Below, one piece after another: positions 54,735 to 63,253 of a stretch of 64,000 nt of DNA. Under the pieces are notes generated by a model. The model did not search any database. It saw nothing but the letters and a program-made list of their open reading frames with translations, and was not told the origin of the DNA. The position numbers and the translations under genes are program-made. The stretch is from Bifidobacterium asteroides (lineage in GTDB: Bacteria; Actinomycetota; Actinomycetes; Actinomycetales; Bifidobacteriaceae), in contig NZ_WKKW01000003.1 in NCBI RefSeq assembly GCF_009683175.1, forward strand, positions 1 through 64,000, given 5' to 3'. How positions within the stretch are numbered: the stretch's first letter is position 1; each line of letters begins with the position of its first letter.

Positions 54735-55682
54735 TCAGCCCTTGACCTTGTCGCTGACCTGATCCAGGGTCTGCATATCCTGGTCGCTCAGTTCCAGATG
54801 GGCAGCAGCAAGCAGGGGCGGCAGCTGCTCAGGGGTGCGTGCGGAGGCGATGGGGGCCGCAATCCCAGGCCTGCGGTTGAGCCAGGCCAGGGCGACGGTG
54901 GCCAGTTCGACCCCGTGGGCCTTGGCGATGCCGTCCATGGCGGCGACCACGTCCAGCCCCTCCTGGGTAAAGAAGTCCTTGACCATGCCCTCGCGCTTCT
55001 TCCCCTTGAGGTCGTCCATGGTCCGGTACTTGCCCGTCAGGAAGCCCGAAGCCAGCGAGAAGTAGGGGAAGACCGCCAGATCCTCGTCCTCGGCGACCTG
55101 CATGAGGCCACCCTCATAGTCCTTGCGGTAGACCAGGTTGTACTGGGGCTCCAGGGCCACCGGCAGGGTCAGACCCTCCTTGCGTGCAATGCTGAACCAC
55201 TCGCGGATCCGGTCCGGTGTGTAGTTGGACACTCCGATGGCCCGGACCTTGCCCTCCTTGACCAGCTTGTCGAAGGCTGTCGCAGTCTCCTCCAAGGGGG
55301 TGGAGCTGTCGTCGAAGTGCGCGTAGTAGAGGTCGATCACATCCAGGCCCAGTCTGAGCAGGGAGGCATCGGCGGCCGCCTCTATGTTCTTGGCCGAAAG
55401 ACCGGGGTACTGGGGGTGCTGGCTGACCTTGGTGGCCACCAGGACCTTGTTGCGGTTGCCGTTCTTGGCCAGCCAGCGGCCCAGGACGATCTCGGACTCG
55501 CCGCCGGAGTGGCCGGGGGCCCAGGCCGAGTAGACGTCAGCTGTGTCGATCAGGTTGCCTCCGGCTTCCGTGTAGGCGTCCAGGACCCGATCAGACTCGG
55601 ATTCGTCGCTCGTCCATCCGAAGGTGTTGCCGCCCATGACCAGGGGGAAGATATCGGCGTCAATGCCGCGTAGCTTTGCCAT
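54735..55682 (-). CDS. aldo/keto reductase
   Basis: 315 residues. ATG 55682 is preferred, with GAAAGG 6 nt upstream; ATG 55688 is two codons earlier but has no spacing. NAD(P)H-dependent (beta/alpha)8 reductase with the catalytic tetrad visible: Asp and Tyr in NLIDTADVYS, Lys in VLVATKVSQ, His in DLYYAHFDD. VSNYTPDRI and PIASARTPEQL contribute to cofactor binding. Similar to YghZ/YajO-type AKRs acting on small aldehydes. Stands alone between convergent and divergent neighbours. Confidence 0.92.
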   Translation of the reverse strand: MAKLRGIDADIFPLVMGGNTFGWTSDESESDRVLDAYTEAGGNLIDTADVYSAWAPGHSGGESEIVLGRWLAKNGNRNKVLVATKVSQHPQYPGLSAKNIEAAADASLLRLGLDVIDLYYAHFDDSSTPLEETATAFDKLVKEGKVRAIGVSNYTPDRIREWFSIARKEGLTLPVALEPQYNLVYRKDYEGGLMQVAEDEDLAVFPYFSLASGFLTGKYRTMDDLKGKKREGMVKDFFTQEGLDVVAAMDGIAKAHGVELATVALAWLNRRPGIAAPIASARTPEQLPPLLAAAHLELSDQDMQTLDQVSDKVKG

Positions 55683-55848
55683 GTTCATCCTTTCAGTCTG
55701 AAGTCTTGTTACGCCGAGTCTATTACCGCTTTGTCGTCAGAGGGGATTAATCCAGTCGGGTTCATCATGTATAAAAGATGGAAAAGGCCGGAATGGTGCG
55801 GTTTGTCGGTCCGGCAACCAAGGGTTTTAAGCTCGAAGGAGAACGCTT

Positions 55849-56805
55849 ATGAGTTTGGGCATTGTCATTCTGGTCGTCCTGCTGGTCATCTTCCTCCTGG
55901 GAATCTTCGTGGTGCCTCAGCAAAAGGCATATGTCATCGAGCGCTTCGGCAAGTACCAGCGGGTGGTCCTGGCGGGCATTCATGTCAAGATTCCCCTAGT
56001 GGACCGGGTGGCGACCAAAACCAACCTGCGGGTCAACCAGCTGAACGTCAAGCTGGAGACCAAGACCAAGGACAATGTCTTCGTCACGGTGGAGGTTTCT
56101 GCACAATTTCGTGTGGAGGCGGCCAACGTGGCTACGGCTTACTACGAGCTGGGCGACCCGGAGGGCCAGCTGCGCTCCTACATGGAGGACGCCCTCAGGT
56201 CGGCCATTCCGGCTCTGAGCCTGGATGACGCCTTCGCCCGCAAGGACGACATCGCCTCCGACGTGCAGAAGACCGTGGGCCAGGAGATGCAGCGCTTTGG
56301 TTTCTCGGTCATCAAGACCCTGGTCACCGCCATCGACCCCTCCACCCAGGTCAAGCAGGCCATGGACTCCATCAACGCTGCCCAGCGCGAGAAGGAGGCC
56401 ACCAAGGAGCGTGCCGAGGCCCGTCGGATCGAAATCGAGACCCAGGCCAGGGCCGATGCGGAGAAGACCAGGATGCAGGGCGAGGGCCAGGCCAACTACC
56501 GGCGGGAGATCGCCAACGGCATTGTGGACCAGATCAACAGCCTGCGGGCCGTGGGCATGGATATCGACGCTGTCAACAATGTGGTGCTTTTCAACCAGTA
56601 TCTTGATGTGATGCGTTCACTGGCCGAGTCCGGCAATGCCAAGACCCTGGTTCTACCTGCGTCGACCCCCGGCGGGTACAACGACCTCTTCAACCAGATG
56701 ACCGCTGCATTGATGACCGCCCAGAGCAGCCAGGGGAGTCAGGATTCCCGAGACGGCCGTGGGGAGGCAGAGACTGAGAGCGGGGCCGAGGCACCGGTTC
56801 TCTAA
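55849..56805 (+). CDS. SPFH/Band 7 membrane protein (stomatin/QmcA-like)
   Basis: 318 residues. Start ATG with GAAGGAGAA upstream. N-terminal membrane helix (3-24), SPFH domain (about 25-185; AYVIERFGKYQRVVLAGIHV), then a coiled coil rich in Glu/Ala/Lys (about 180-240) and a flexible C-terminus. Oligomerises into a membrane-microdomain cage and may recruit FtsH-like proteases. The usual NfeD partner gene is not next to it. Confidence 0.92.
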   Translation: MSLGIVILVVLLVIFLLGIFVVPQQKAYVIERFGKYQRVVLAGIHVKIPLVDRVATKTNLRVNQLNVKLETKTKDNVFVTVEVSAQFRVEAANVATAYYELGDPEGQLRSYMEDALRSAIPALSLDDAFARKDDIASDVQKTVGQEMQRFGFSVIKTLVTAIDPSTQVKQAMDSINAAQREKEATKERAEARRIEIETQARADAEKTRMQGEGQANYRREIANGIVDQINSLRAVGMDIDAVNNVVLFNQYLDVMRSLAESGNAKTLVLPASTPGGYNDLFNQMTAALMTAQSSQGSQDSRDGRGEAETESGAEAPVL

Positions 56806-56875
56806 GGTCTTATAGCTTATAGAAGGAGCCGAAGAAGGGACGCCCTTTACATGGTAGGCCCGGCGGGGGCGGATT

Positions 56876-57727
56876 TCAGCTTTCCAGGAAGTCGGCTATG
56901 GCCTCGGCGGCCCGATAGCCCTTGTCATACATGGCGTTGAGCCCCTTGAGCGACTTGCTCAGCGTGGTCAGTCCGCACAGGCTGTCCGGGGCCAGGATGA
57001 GTACCTGGCCCTCCTTTTCGGCCTGCTTGGCCAGGGCCACCTCGTCATTGTAGGTGTGGTAACGCTCCATCAGCCGCTCGCCGGCCGCCGGATAAGTTCT
57101 GGACAGGATCCGGGCCGGCAGGACGTCCTTCTTCTGCTCGCGCAGGATATCCCTCTGGCGTGTCAGGACCAGAACGATGCGTTCATAGCCCTCGTCCATG
57201 GCCTTGCGGACCGGAACTGGATCGGCGATGCCACCGTCCAGATAGGGCACGCCATCGATCATATAGGGCTTATTGGCTACTGGCACAGTGGACGAGGCCT
57301 TGAGGACGTCATAGTTGTCCTGGGCCAGGTCCGACTTGTCGAAGTAAGCGGTGGATCCGTCACTGGCCTTGCAGGCCACAATGGTGAACAGGGCAGGATT
57401 GGCCTTTAAAGCAGGGTAGTCCAGTGGGCATTCTCCATCGTGGGCCGACAGTTTGCCATAGACGTAGTCCAAGTCGACGAAGGTGTGCTTGGTCAGGAAG
57501 TTGCTTACACTCGCGTACTCCTTGCGGGAGGAATACACAGTGTAGAAGCGGTAGCAGCGCCTGAGCTGGCCCGACAGGAATGAAGCCAGATTGGCGCTGC
57601 CGGCCGAGACCCCGTAGCAGTGATCGAAGGTGATGCCCTGCTCCATGCAGCGGTCGAAGACGCCGGCGCCGAAGATGGACCTGTAGCCGCCGCCTACGTC
57701 GATGACGGCTGTTCTTTTGCGTGCCAT
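56876..57727 (-). CDS. patatin-like phospholipase (YjjU type)
   Basis: 283 residues. ATG 57727 (MARKRTAV) behind GAGGTG. Oxyanion-hole motif VGGGYRSIFGAG, nucleophile Ser in GVSAGS (about 43-48) and catalytic Asp in YLDGGIADP. Member of the bacterial Ser-Asp dyad acyl hydrolases acting on lipids. Cytosolic, no signal peptide. Single gene. Confidence 0.9.
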   Translation of the reverse strand: MARKRTAVIDVGGGYRSIFGAGVFDRCMEQGITFDHCYGVSAGSANLASFLSGQLRRCYRFYTVYSSRKEYASVSNFLTKHTFVDLDYVYGKLSAHDGECPLDYPALKANPALFTIVACKASDGSTAYFDKSDLAQDNYDVLKASSTVPVANKPYMIDGVPYLDGGIADPVPVRKAMDEGYERIVLVLTRQRDILREQKKDVLPARILSRTYPAAGERLMERYHTYNDEVALAKQAEKEGQVLILAPDSLCGLTTLSKSLKGLNAMYDKGYRAAEAIADFLES

Positions 57728-57795
57728 GGGCACCTCGATTCCTGACAGATATTCGCGCTTGATGACAGCTTATGCGTGAACATTGGACAAGCTGT

Positions 57796-58581
57796 TCAGG
57801 GGCGGCAGGAGGCCAGCAACCGCTTGGACAGGTCCAGCATGGCCGGTGAGGAATCAGAGTTGGCGATCCTTACTCTGCCGGTGCCAGGGCCCGGGTTGAG
57901 GGCATCGGCTTGGGACAGCAGATCCTTCAGGTGGCGGGCCGTCCCAGGGTTGCCGTCGATCAGCGCCAGGTCTGGCGGGCAGATGCGGGCGATGGGCTGG
58001 CGGAAGAAGACGAAGTGGGTGCAGCCCAGGACCAGGGCATCCAGGGTCTGCAGATCATAGGGGTCCAGGTAACGATGCAGGGTGGCGTCGACCAGGGCCT
58101 GGTCATTCAGCCTGTCCGACTCCACAATGGTCACCAGGTCTGGGCAGGGCTGGGTCAGGATGGTGTGCCTGCCGGAGAACCGTGCCATCAGGCGCGCAAA
58201 CTTGGTCTCTTTTAGAGTCAGCGGAGTGGCCGTGACCAGAACCCGCTGAGGCCGGCCTCCACCTCGTGTGCAGGCCAGTTTCAGCGCCGGCTCCATGCCG
58301 ATGACAGGGACAGGGTAACGTCGGCGCATCTGCTCCACGCAGACGCTGGTGGCGGTGTTGCAGGCGATGACCATGGCCTTGACGCCCTGGTCCATGAACC
58401 GGTCGCCGATGACCTGGCAGCGTTGGGCGATCTGGGCCGGCTCCTTGGTGCCGTAGGGAGCGTAGGCGGAATCGCCGAAATAGAGGAGATTTTCTCGGGG
58501 CAGAAGGTTCTGGATGGCTGCGGTGACGCTCAGACCGCCCAGCCCGGAGTCGAAGATTCCGATTGGTGCATCTGATGCCAT
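57796..58581 (-). CDS. murI: glutamate racemase
   Basis: 261 residues. AAAGGAG 8 nt before ATG 58581. Motifs: IGIFDSGLGGLSV at the N-terminus, catalytic Cys in VIACNTATSV (about residue 70) and the second catalytic Cys in VLGCTHF (about 183). Makes D-glutamate for peptidoglycan. Divergent from dapF, another cell-wall amino-acid gene, with only 67 bp between them. Confidence 0.96.
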   Translation of the reverse strand: MASDAPIGIFDSGLGGLSVTAAIQNLLPRENLLYFGDSAYAPYGTKEPAQIAQRCQVIGDRFMDQGVKAMVIACNTATSVCVEQMRRRYPVPVIGMEPALKLACTRGGGRPQRVLVTATPLTLKETKFARLMARFSGRHTILTQPCPDLVTIVESDRLNDQALVDATLHRYLDPYDLQTLDALVLGCTHFVFFRQPIARICPPDLALIDGNPGTARHLKDLLSQADALNPGPGTGRVRIANSDSSPAMLDLSKRLLASCRP

Positions 58582-58648
58582 GTAATCCGCTCCTTTCGCA
58601 GCCGGAAAACCAGCCTAGCCTGTCGCCGAAGGGCCGTACTCTACAAGC

Positions 58649-59614
58649 ATGAGTATTCCCCGGACTGTTTACAAAATGCAAGCCACCGGCAACGATTTCG
58701 TGGTCTATGCCGATCCCCGGGGGGATCTGGAACCTACGGCCGACCAGGTGCGATGGCTGTGTGACCGGCATTTCGGGGTCGGAGCCGACGGGGTCATTCG
58801 GCTGACCCATCCGGCTGATGTCAGCGACCTGAGCCGGGAACAGGTGGATGCCTGCGACCGTTTCGGCTGCCAGTGGTTCATGGATTACCGGAATGCGGAC
58901 GGTTCCTTGGCCCAGATGTGCGGCAACGGGACGCGGGCAGTCACCCTCTTCGCTCAGAAGCAGGGGCTGACACCGACCATGGAGGGCTCCTCCTTCCTGC
59001 TGGGGACCCGGGCCGGGGTCAAGCGGATCGTCTCGCGCAGTCCTATGCAGTGCGAGGGCGAGCATGTGTTCAAGGTCAAGGTCGGATCCTGGCGGATGGG
59101 TCCAGTGGGGGACCAGCTGGTCGACGGCGGAGCCCTGTCAGGCTCGGCTCCCGGCACCCTGGTGGATATGGGCAATCCCCACGCAGTCGTTATGAACTCA
59201 GTCGCTGCCCAACCAGAGGCCGATGGGTTGCCCGAGACCATGACCGACCTGCTGGCCAGGACTGATCTGCCTGGCCTGGGTGATCTGGACCTGTCGGTCC
59301 CGCCGCGGGTCAGGCCTGGGCTGGACGAAGGGCAGAATGTGGAATTTCTGCGTCTGGATGCCCTGGATGCTGAGAATGGCAGCGGCCGGGCCACCATGAG
59401 GGTATATGAGCGTGGCGTCGGCGAGACTCTGTCCTGCGGGACCGGTCTGTGCGCCAGCGGTGTGCTGCTGCGGGCCCTGACCGGGATCGATCACTGGACC
59501 ATTCAGGTGGGTGGAGGCCGTCTGCAGGTGGACGTGGACCCGCAGGATGTATGGCTGACAGGACCGGCCAGAATGGTGGCCCGTCTGACCTTGGAGAATG
59601 TTCCCGGCTGCTGA
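58649..59614 (+). CDS. dapF: diaminopimelate epimerase
   Basis: 321 residues. Motifs KMQATGNDFVVYAD, the first catalytic Cys in QMCGNGTRAV (about 91), and the second in GETLSCGTGLCASG (about 265). Converts LL- to meso-diaminopimelate for lysine (and, in many bacteria, the peptidoglycan). The ATG at 58649 lies 6 nt after TACTCT and lacks a ribosome-binding site, so a leaderless mRNA is likely. It is longer than the ~275-residue standard because of inserts around 40-75 and 195-235. Its stop abuts the stop of the next, convergent gene with no gap. Confidence 0.95.
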   Translation: MSIPRTVYKMQATGNDFVVYADPRGDLEPTADQVRWLCDRHFGVGADGVIRLTHPADVSDLSREQVDACDRFGCQWFMDYRNADGSLAQMCGNGTRAVTLFAQKQGLTPTMEGSSFLLGTRAGVKRIVSRSPMQCEGEHVFKVKVGSWRMGPVGDQLVDGGALSGSAPGTLVDMGNPHAVVMNSVAAQPEADGLPETMTDLLARTDLPGLGDLDLSVPPRVRPGLDEGQNVEFLRLDALDAENGSGRATMRVYERGVGETLSCGTGLCASGVLLRALTGIDHWTIQVGGGRLQVDVDPQDVWLTGPARMVARLTLENVPGC

Positions 59615-60223
59615 TCAGCCGAAGAGGGCGGATCCTTCCACAGCCAGAACGATGGTTGCCAGGGCGACCAGCCAGATTAGGTCGACCATCAGGTCGAAGT
59701 GCCGCTGGTAATAGGTGTGTAGCCATCCTGGCCGCTTGCGAGGCAGCCCCTGCTGGATGACCGTGGCATGGCTGAAGGCCATGAATTGCAGGCTGGTCGC
59801 GAAGGTCATGACCAGGCACCAGGGGCAGAGGGCGTGGATGACGAAGAGCGACTGGGTGAACAGCCAGAGCGCATAGGCCAGGGCGGCAAGAGATGCCAGC
59901 CAGGTCCCTGCTGCCAGCAGTCTGGGCATCTTGATCCGGCACAGACCCACTACGGCCAGCGTCAGGAATACAGATTCTGCTATCAACCCCAGAAAGGCAT
60001 TGGGGACCGGTAGGGTGCCCAGGCGGATCAGCTCGGCCTGGGGCGACTGGGCCACGGCTGAGCAGGAGACCACAGAGTTGATGTCACAGCTGAGCTGGCC
60101 CTGGGGGTGACGTGCCAGCTGAAGTGTTTCCGCTGACAGGACCAGGCTGGCATAGAGGGTTGCAAGTGAGGCCAGGGCGGCAATCAGATAGCTTGAAGTG
60201 GTTGAAGAGGTCGGTTCGCTCAT
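59615..60223 (-). CDS. vitamin K epoxide reductase (VKOR) family membrane protein
   Basis: 202 residues from ATG 60223 (MSEPTSS); an ATG three codons upstream is also possible. Four to five membrane segments. The first Cys pair is in QLSCDINSVVSCS (about 44-55) and the catalytic CxxC in ALCPWC (about 130-137), typical for VKOR. In actinobacteria VKOR replaces DsbB and reoxidises a DsbA-like partner, so it supports disulfide formation outside the membrane. No fused thioredoxin domain. The many exported two-Cys proteins at the left of the window would be potential clients. Confidence 0.9.
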   Translation of the reverse strand: MSEPTSSTTSSYLIAALASLATLYASLVLSAETLQLARHPQGQLSCDINSVVSCSAVAQSPQAELIRLGTLPVPNAFLGLIAESVFLTLAVVGLCRIKMPRLLAAGTWLASLAALAYALWLFTQSLFVIHALCPWCLVMTFATSLQFMAFSHATVIQQGLPRKRPGWLHTYYQRHFDLMVDLIWLVALATIVLAVEGSALFG

Positions 60224-60294
60224 GGGGTCCATCACCTCGGTGGTCGGGAGGGTTCTCTGAGACGGGAACGCGTTCACGAGTTTAGGATGGAGGC

Positions 60295-61182
60295 ATGACG
60301 CATGAGGATACTGTCACGGCCTCCGGCTGGGACCTGCACTGCCACACCGTCTTCTCCGACGGCACCGTGACGCCGCGGGGGATGGTCGAGCAGGCGCAAC
60401 AGCTGGGCCTGGAAGGTCTGGCCATCACCGACCACGACACCAATGCGGGCTGGGATGAGGCCCGTCAGGCGGCCCAGGACCTGGGAATGCCTCTGCTGCC
60501 GGGTACCGAAATCACTGCGCAGGATGGCCGTGTCTCGGTTCACATGCTGGCCTATCTTTACAATCCCAAGGATTCGGTCATCACCGGACTCTTCGCCAAG
60601 ACCAGGGAGGCCAGGCTGACCAGAACCAGGACCATGGTCGAGCGGATATCCCGGGATTATCCGATCACCTGGCAGGATGTGCTGGACCAGGTCAAGGAGG
60701 GGTCGAAGACCACGGTGGGTCGTCCGCATATCGCCGATGCCCTGGTCAAGGCCGGTGTCTATGCCGACCGGAGCCAGGCCTTTGCCGGGGTCTGTTCCTC
60801 CGGAAGCGCTTACTACCTGCCTACGCCATCGCCGACCACCCATCAGGTGCTTGCAGCGGTCAACCATGCGGGCGGATTCCTGGTCATCGCTCACCCCGGT
60901 GCGGTCAACCGTAATCCCGTCCTGCTCTCCGATCAGCAGATCGCCGCGCTGGCCAGGGAGGGGCTGGGCGGTCTGGAGGTCTGGCACCGGGATAATCCGC
61001 CTGAGCAACGCCGACGGCTCCTGGCCCTGGCCCAGCGCTGGGGGCTGCTGGTGACCGGAGGATCGGACTGGCACGGCCAAGGCAAACCCAATCGGATGGG
61101 GGAGAACAGCACCACTGACGAGGTGGTGGCGCGAATAGTGGATAGGTCTCGGGGGAGCCGTCCGGTCGCTTGGAGGGGTTAG
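60295..61182 (+). CDS. PHP-domain phosphoesterase (RNase AM/TrpH type)
   Basis: 295 residues. Metal-binding PHP motifs are complete: DLHCHTVFSDG, AITDHDT, GTEITAQ, VIAHPGAV and GGSDWHG. Related YciV/RnaAM proteins hydrolyse nucleoside 3',5'-bisphosphates and trim RNA 5' ends. The start is 6 nt after TAGGAT (60283-60288); GGAGG also lies in that spacer, so leaderless or ordinary initiation are both possible. Confidence 0.9.
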   Translation: MTHEDTVTASGWDLHCHTVFSDGTVTPRGMVEQAQQLGLEGLAITDHDTNAGWDEARQAAQDLGMPLLPGTEITAQDGRVSVHMLAYLYNPKDSVITGLFAKTREARLTRTRTMVERISRDYPITWQDVLDQVKEGSKTTVGRPHIADALVKAGVYADRSQAFAGVCSSGSAYYLPTPSPTTHQVLAAVNHAGGFLVIAHPGAVNRNPVLLSDQQIAALAREGLGGLEVWHRDNPPEQRRRLLALAQRWGLLVTGGSDWHGQGKPNRMGENSTTDEVVARIVDRSRGSRPVAWRG

Positions 61183-61194
61183 CGGATACGAATC

Positions 61195-61229
61195 GGGGGC
61201 GGTCGGACTACAAGGACCCGGCCGCCCCC
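61195..61229. terminator. hairpin between convergent PHP and DUF3107 genes
   Basis: GGGGGCGG (61195-61202) pairs with CCGCCCCC (61222-61229) around a 19-nt loop. GC-only stem without T-run; placed where both genes end. Confidence 0.6.
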
Positions 61230-61246
61230 ATCAGGCAATCACAACC

Positions 61247-61486
61247 TCAGTCGGAGGAACCTCCCAGAACACCGAAGCCCACAGGATGGGTGGTGTCGGA
61301 ACCGACCACTGCGTAGCCCAAGGACTCCTTGGGAACGATGATGTGCCGACCCTTGTCGTCCACCAAATCGATGGGTCCGCCCTCGTTCAGGGCCTGGGCG
61401 ATGTGGGCAGCCACCTCGTCCGCCTTGGCATTGGTGCTGAAGTTGACCGTGCGGGCCACGTTCTTGATGCCGAATTCGATATCCAT
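61247..61486 (-). CDS. DUF3107 family protein
   Basis: 79 residues, starting at ATG 61486 with TTGGAGGTAGCA upstream. Matches the short actinobacterial DUF3107 family (TB9.4-like): MDIEFGIKNVARTV and STNAKADEV, ending in PVGFGVL. Function unknown; often found near helicase genes such as the one to its right. Typical length of the family. Confidence 0.9.
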   Translation of the reverse strand: MDIEFGIKNVARTVNFSTNAKADEVAAHIAQALNEGGPIDLVDDKGRHIIVPKESLGYAVVGSDTTHPVGFGVLGGSSD

Positions 61487-61575
61487 TGCTACCTCCAAGG
61501 TTGTTCTCCGTCGCCCAGACCTGCCGGTCCACGGATCTTCCGGTCTCATTATTCGCTGACCCGGATGATTACGCT

Positions 61576-63150
61576 CTAAGCGTCCCCGTGGGGCTCCTCC
61601 GGGGAAGAGCCGGTTTCCGGCGGCGATGCCGATGTCTGTCCGTCTGTGGTGAGCGTGGGGGTCTGCTCGGGCAGGGGCTTTCTGGGAAGGACGATGGTCT
61701 CTGCCTGATCGTTTGCAAGAGACTGGGCGGACGAGGCATCGTGCGGTTGGGAAGCTGCCGAAGGCTGTTCGTCTCCGGACGTGTCTGCGGACGAGCTGCT
61801 TACTGCAGCCTTCGGGTCCGCTTCGCCATCCGCATCCTCGTCGCCGGTGACTGGGTTGCCTATGCCGCGGAAGTGATCGCTCAGGCCTGATTCCTCCTCC
61901 TTGGGAATAGGAGCAACGGCTGGTGGCTTGGATTTATTCCTGGCATCGGAGTGGTCCATGGCGGTCTGGGCCAGAGCCAGGTCAGCCATTTCCACCCTGT
62001 TGATGGCGATGGTGGCCGAACTTTCATCCGATGCTTCTGCCGAGTCGGGGTCCGGCTTCGGCGTTGGATTCTCCTGTACCTTGGCGGCAGAGGGGTCTTC
62101 AGCATTATCGTCGCCCAACAGGGTGCCCACGGTGATGGTGGAGGGTGCGCCAGCGGGTGACGGACTTGGCGTCTTCTGCTGCCGACGGGTTCGCTGGTCC
62201 TGCTCATGGTCGCCCAGCTGCTGGGCCAGGCGCTCAACCTGGGCCTTGAATTGGATGATCCGTTCGTTGTCTGCATGATCCAAGGCGGTGATGAAGTCGC
62301 CCACCTGCTCCATCTGCAGCCAGAGATTGGCCCGGAGCATGATCAGGTCGTCCAGCCGGGCCCCCATCATCCTGCCGTAGGCTGCAATGACTGCGTTGCG
62401 GCGTGACCCGTCAAGCTTGGCGAAGATCCAGGCCAGGTCACGGGCAGGATCGTTGATCTGCATGTCCTGCCAGCCGTAGACCCCGCTCAGTCCGGAGCCT
62501 GCATAGAGCAGATCGCCGTCGGAGAAGCCCCCATGCACAGTGCAGGTGTCGAAGGACCAGAGTCCGTCGGTTGCCACGATGGAAGCCCAGGAATCGGTGA
62601 TTTCCTTGGGCACATGGCCGTCCATGCGCAGCCGCTTGATCCATCCGCGCAGTTGTGCCGCGATTTGGGCGGTGGAGAAGGCCGGATAGCCGTGGGTTTT
62701 CAGAAAATCAGGGCGCACCCGGTGGATGGCGCCGATGGCTGTGCCTGCAGCCGTGCATTCGTTCAGGGTCAGCAGATGGAGGGGACGGATTCGGCCTGGG
62801 CAGTGGGTCATGACGGCAACAGCTGTGGTGCCGGTCGGGCTGTCGGCCTTCTCGCCTGGCTGGTAGGCCAGGATGCGCTCGACCTGGAAGCCCATGGCTG
62901 CCATCTCCTTGGCATCGGCCAGGGCCTGGGCCGCCTTGACTCGAGCGGCCAACCGACGTTTGCCGGCCTCCGAGCTGGTGGCCCAGACGTCGTAGACGTT
63001 GCCGGTCGCGTCCTGGACCACCGCACAGTCCACGCCCTGTGCACGGTCCAGGCTGCTGAGCTGGTCGCAATCCCGCGCGCCGGTCACGGGCACCTCGGGC
63101 ATGGCGGCCGACGCCAGGGCGGCCAGGGTCAGCTTCGTTCGTTCAGTCAC
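61576..63150 (-). CDS. phosphotransferase-fold protein with a degenerate active site
   Basis: 524 residues from GTG 63150 (VTERTKLT). The N-terminal 310 residues have the aminoglycoside-phosphotransferase fold: a Lys in the AAMGFQVERI region, TVHGGFSDGDLLYAG in place of the catalytic HGDxxxxN loop, and YGWQDMQINDPARDLAWI in place of the metal-binding ID(F/W)xD loop. The catalytic Asp of the loop reads Gly and the Asn reads Asp, so kinase activity is doubtful. The C-terminal ~200 residues are acidic, Pro/Ser-rich and disordered. The arrangement with DUF3107 and a UvrD2-like helicase recurs in actinobacteria, which hints at a shared, unknown role. Confidence 0.8.
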   Translation of the reverse strand: MTERTKLTLAALASAAMPEVPVTGARDCDQLSSLDRAQGVDCAVVQDATGNVYDVWATSSEAGKRRLAARVKAAQALADAKEMAAMGFQVERILAYQPGEKADSPTGTTAVAVMTHCPGRIRPLHLLTLNECTAAGTAIGAIHRVRPDFLKTHGYPAFSTAQIAAQLRGWIKRLRMDGHVPKEITDSWASIVATDGLWSFDTCTVHGGFSDGDLLYAGSGLSGVYGWQDMQINDPARDLAWIFAKLDGSRRNAVIAAYGRMMGARLDDLIMLRANLWLQMEQVGDFITALDHADNERIIQFKAQVERLAQQLGDHEQDQRTRRQQKTPSPSPAGAPSTITVGTLLGDDNAEDPSAAKVQENPTPKPDPDSAEASDESSATIAINRVEMADLALAQTAMDHSDARNKSKPPAVAPIPKEEESGLSDHFRGIGNPVTGDEDADGEADPKAAVSSSSADTSGDEQPSAASQPHDASSAQSLANDQAETIVLPRKPLPEQTPTLTTDGQTSASPPETGSSPEEPHGDA

Positions 63151-63253
63151 ATTCTCAAGGATAATACAAGGACTGTTGTGGATACGGTTGTCCACTTGAC
63201 CACATGGGCACGCCGCCGCCGGTTCGGGTACCGGCCTTTGACACAATGGGGGT

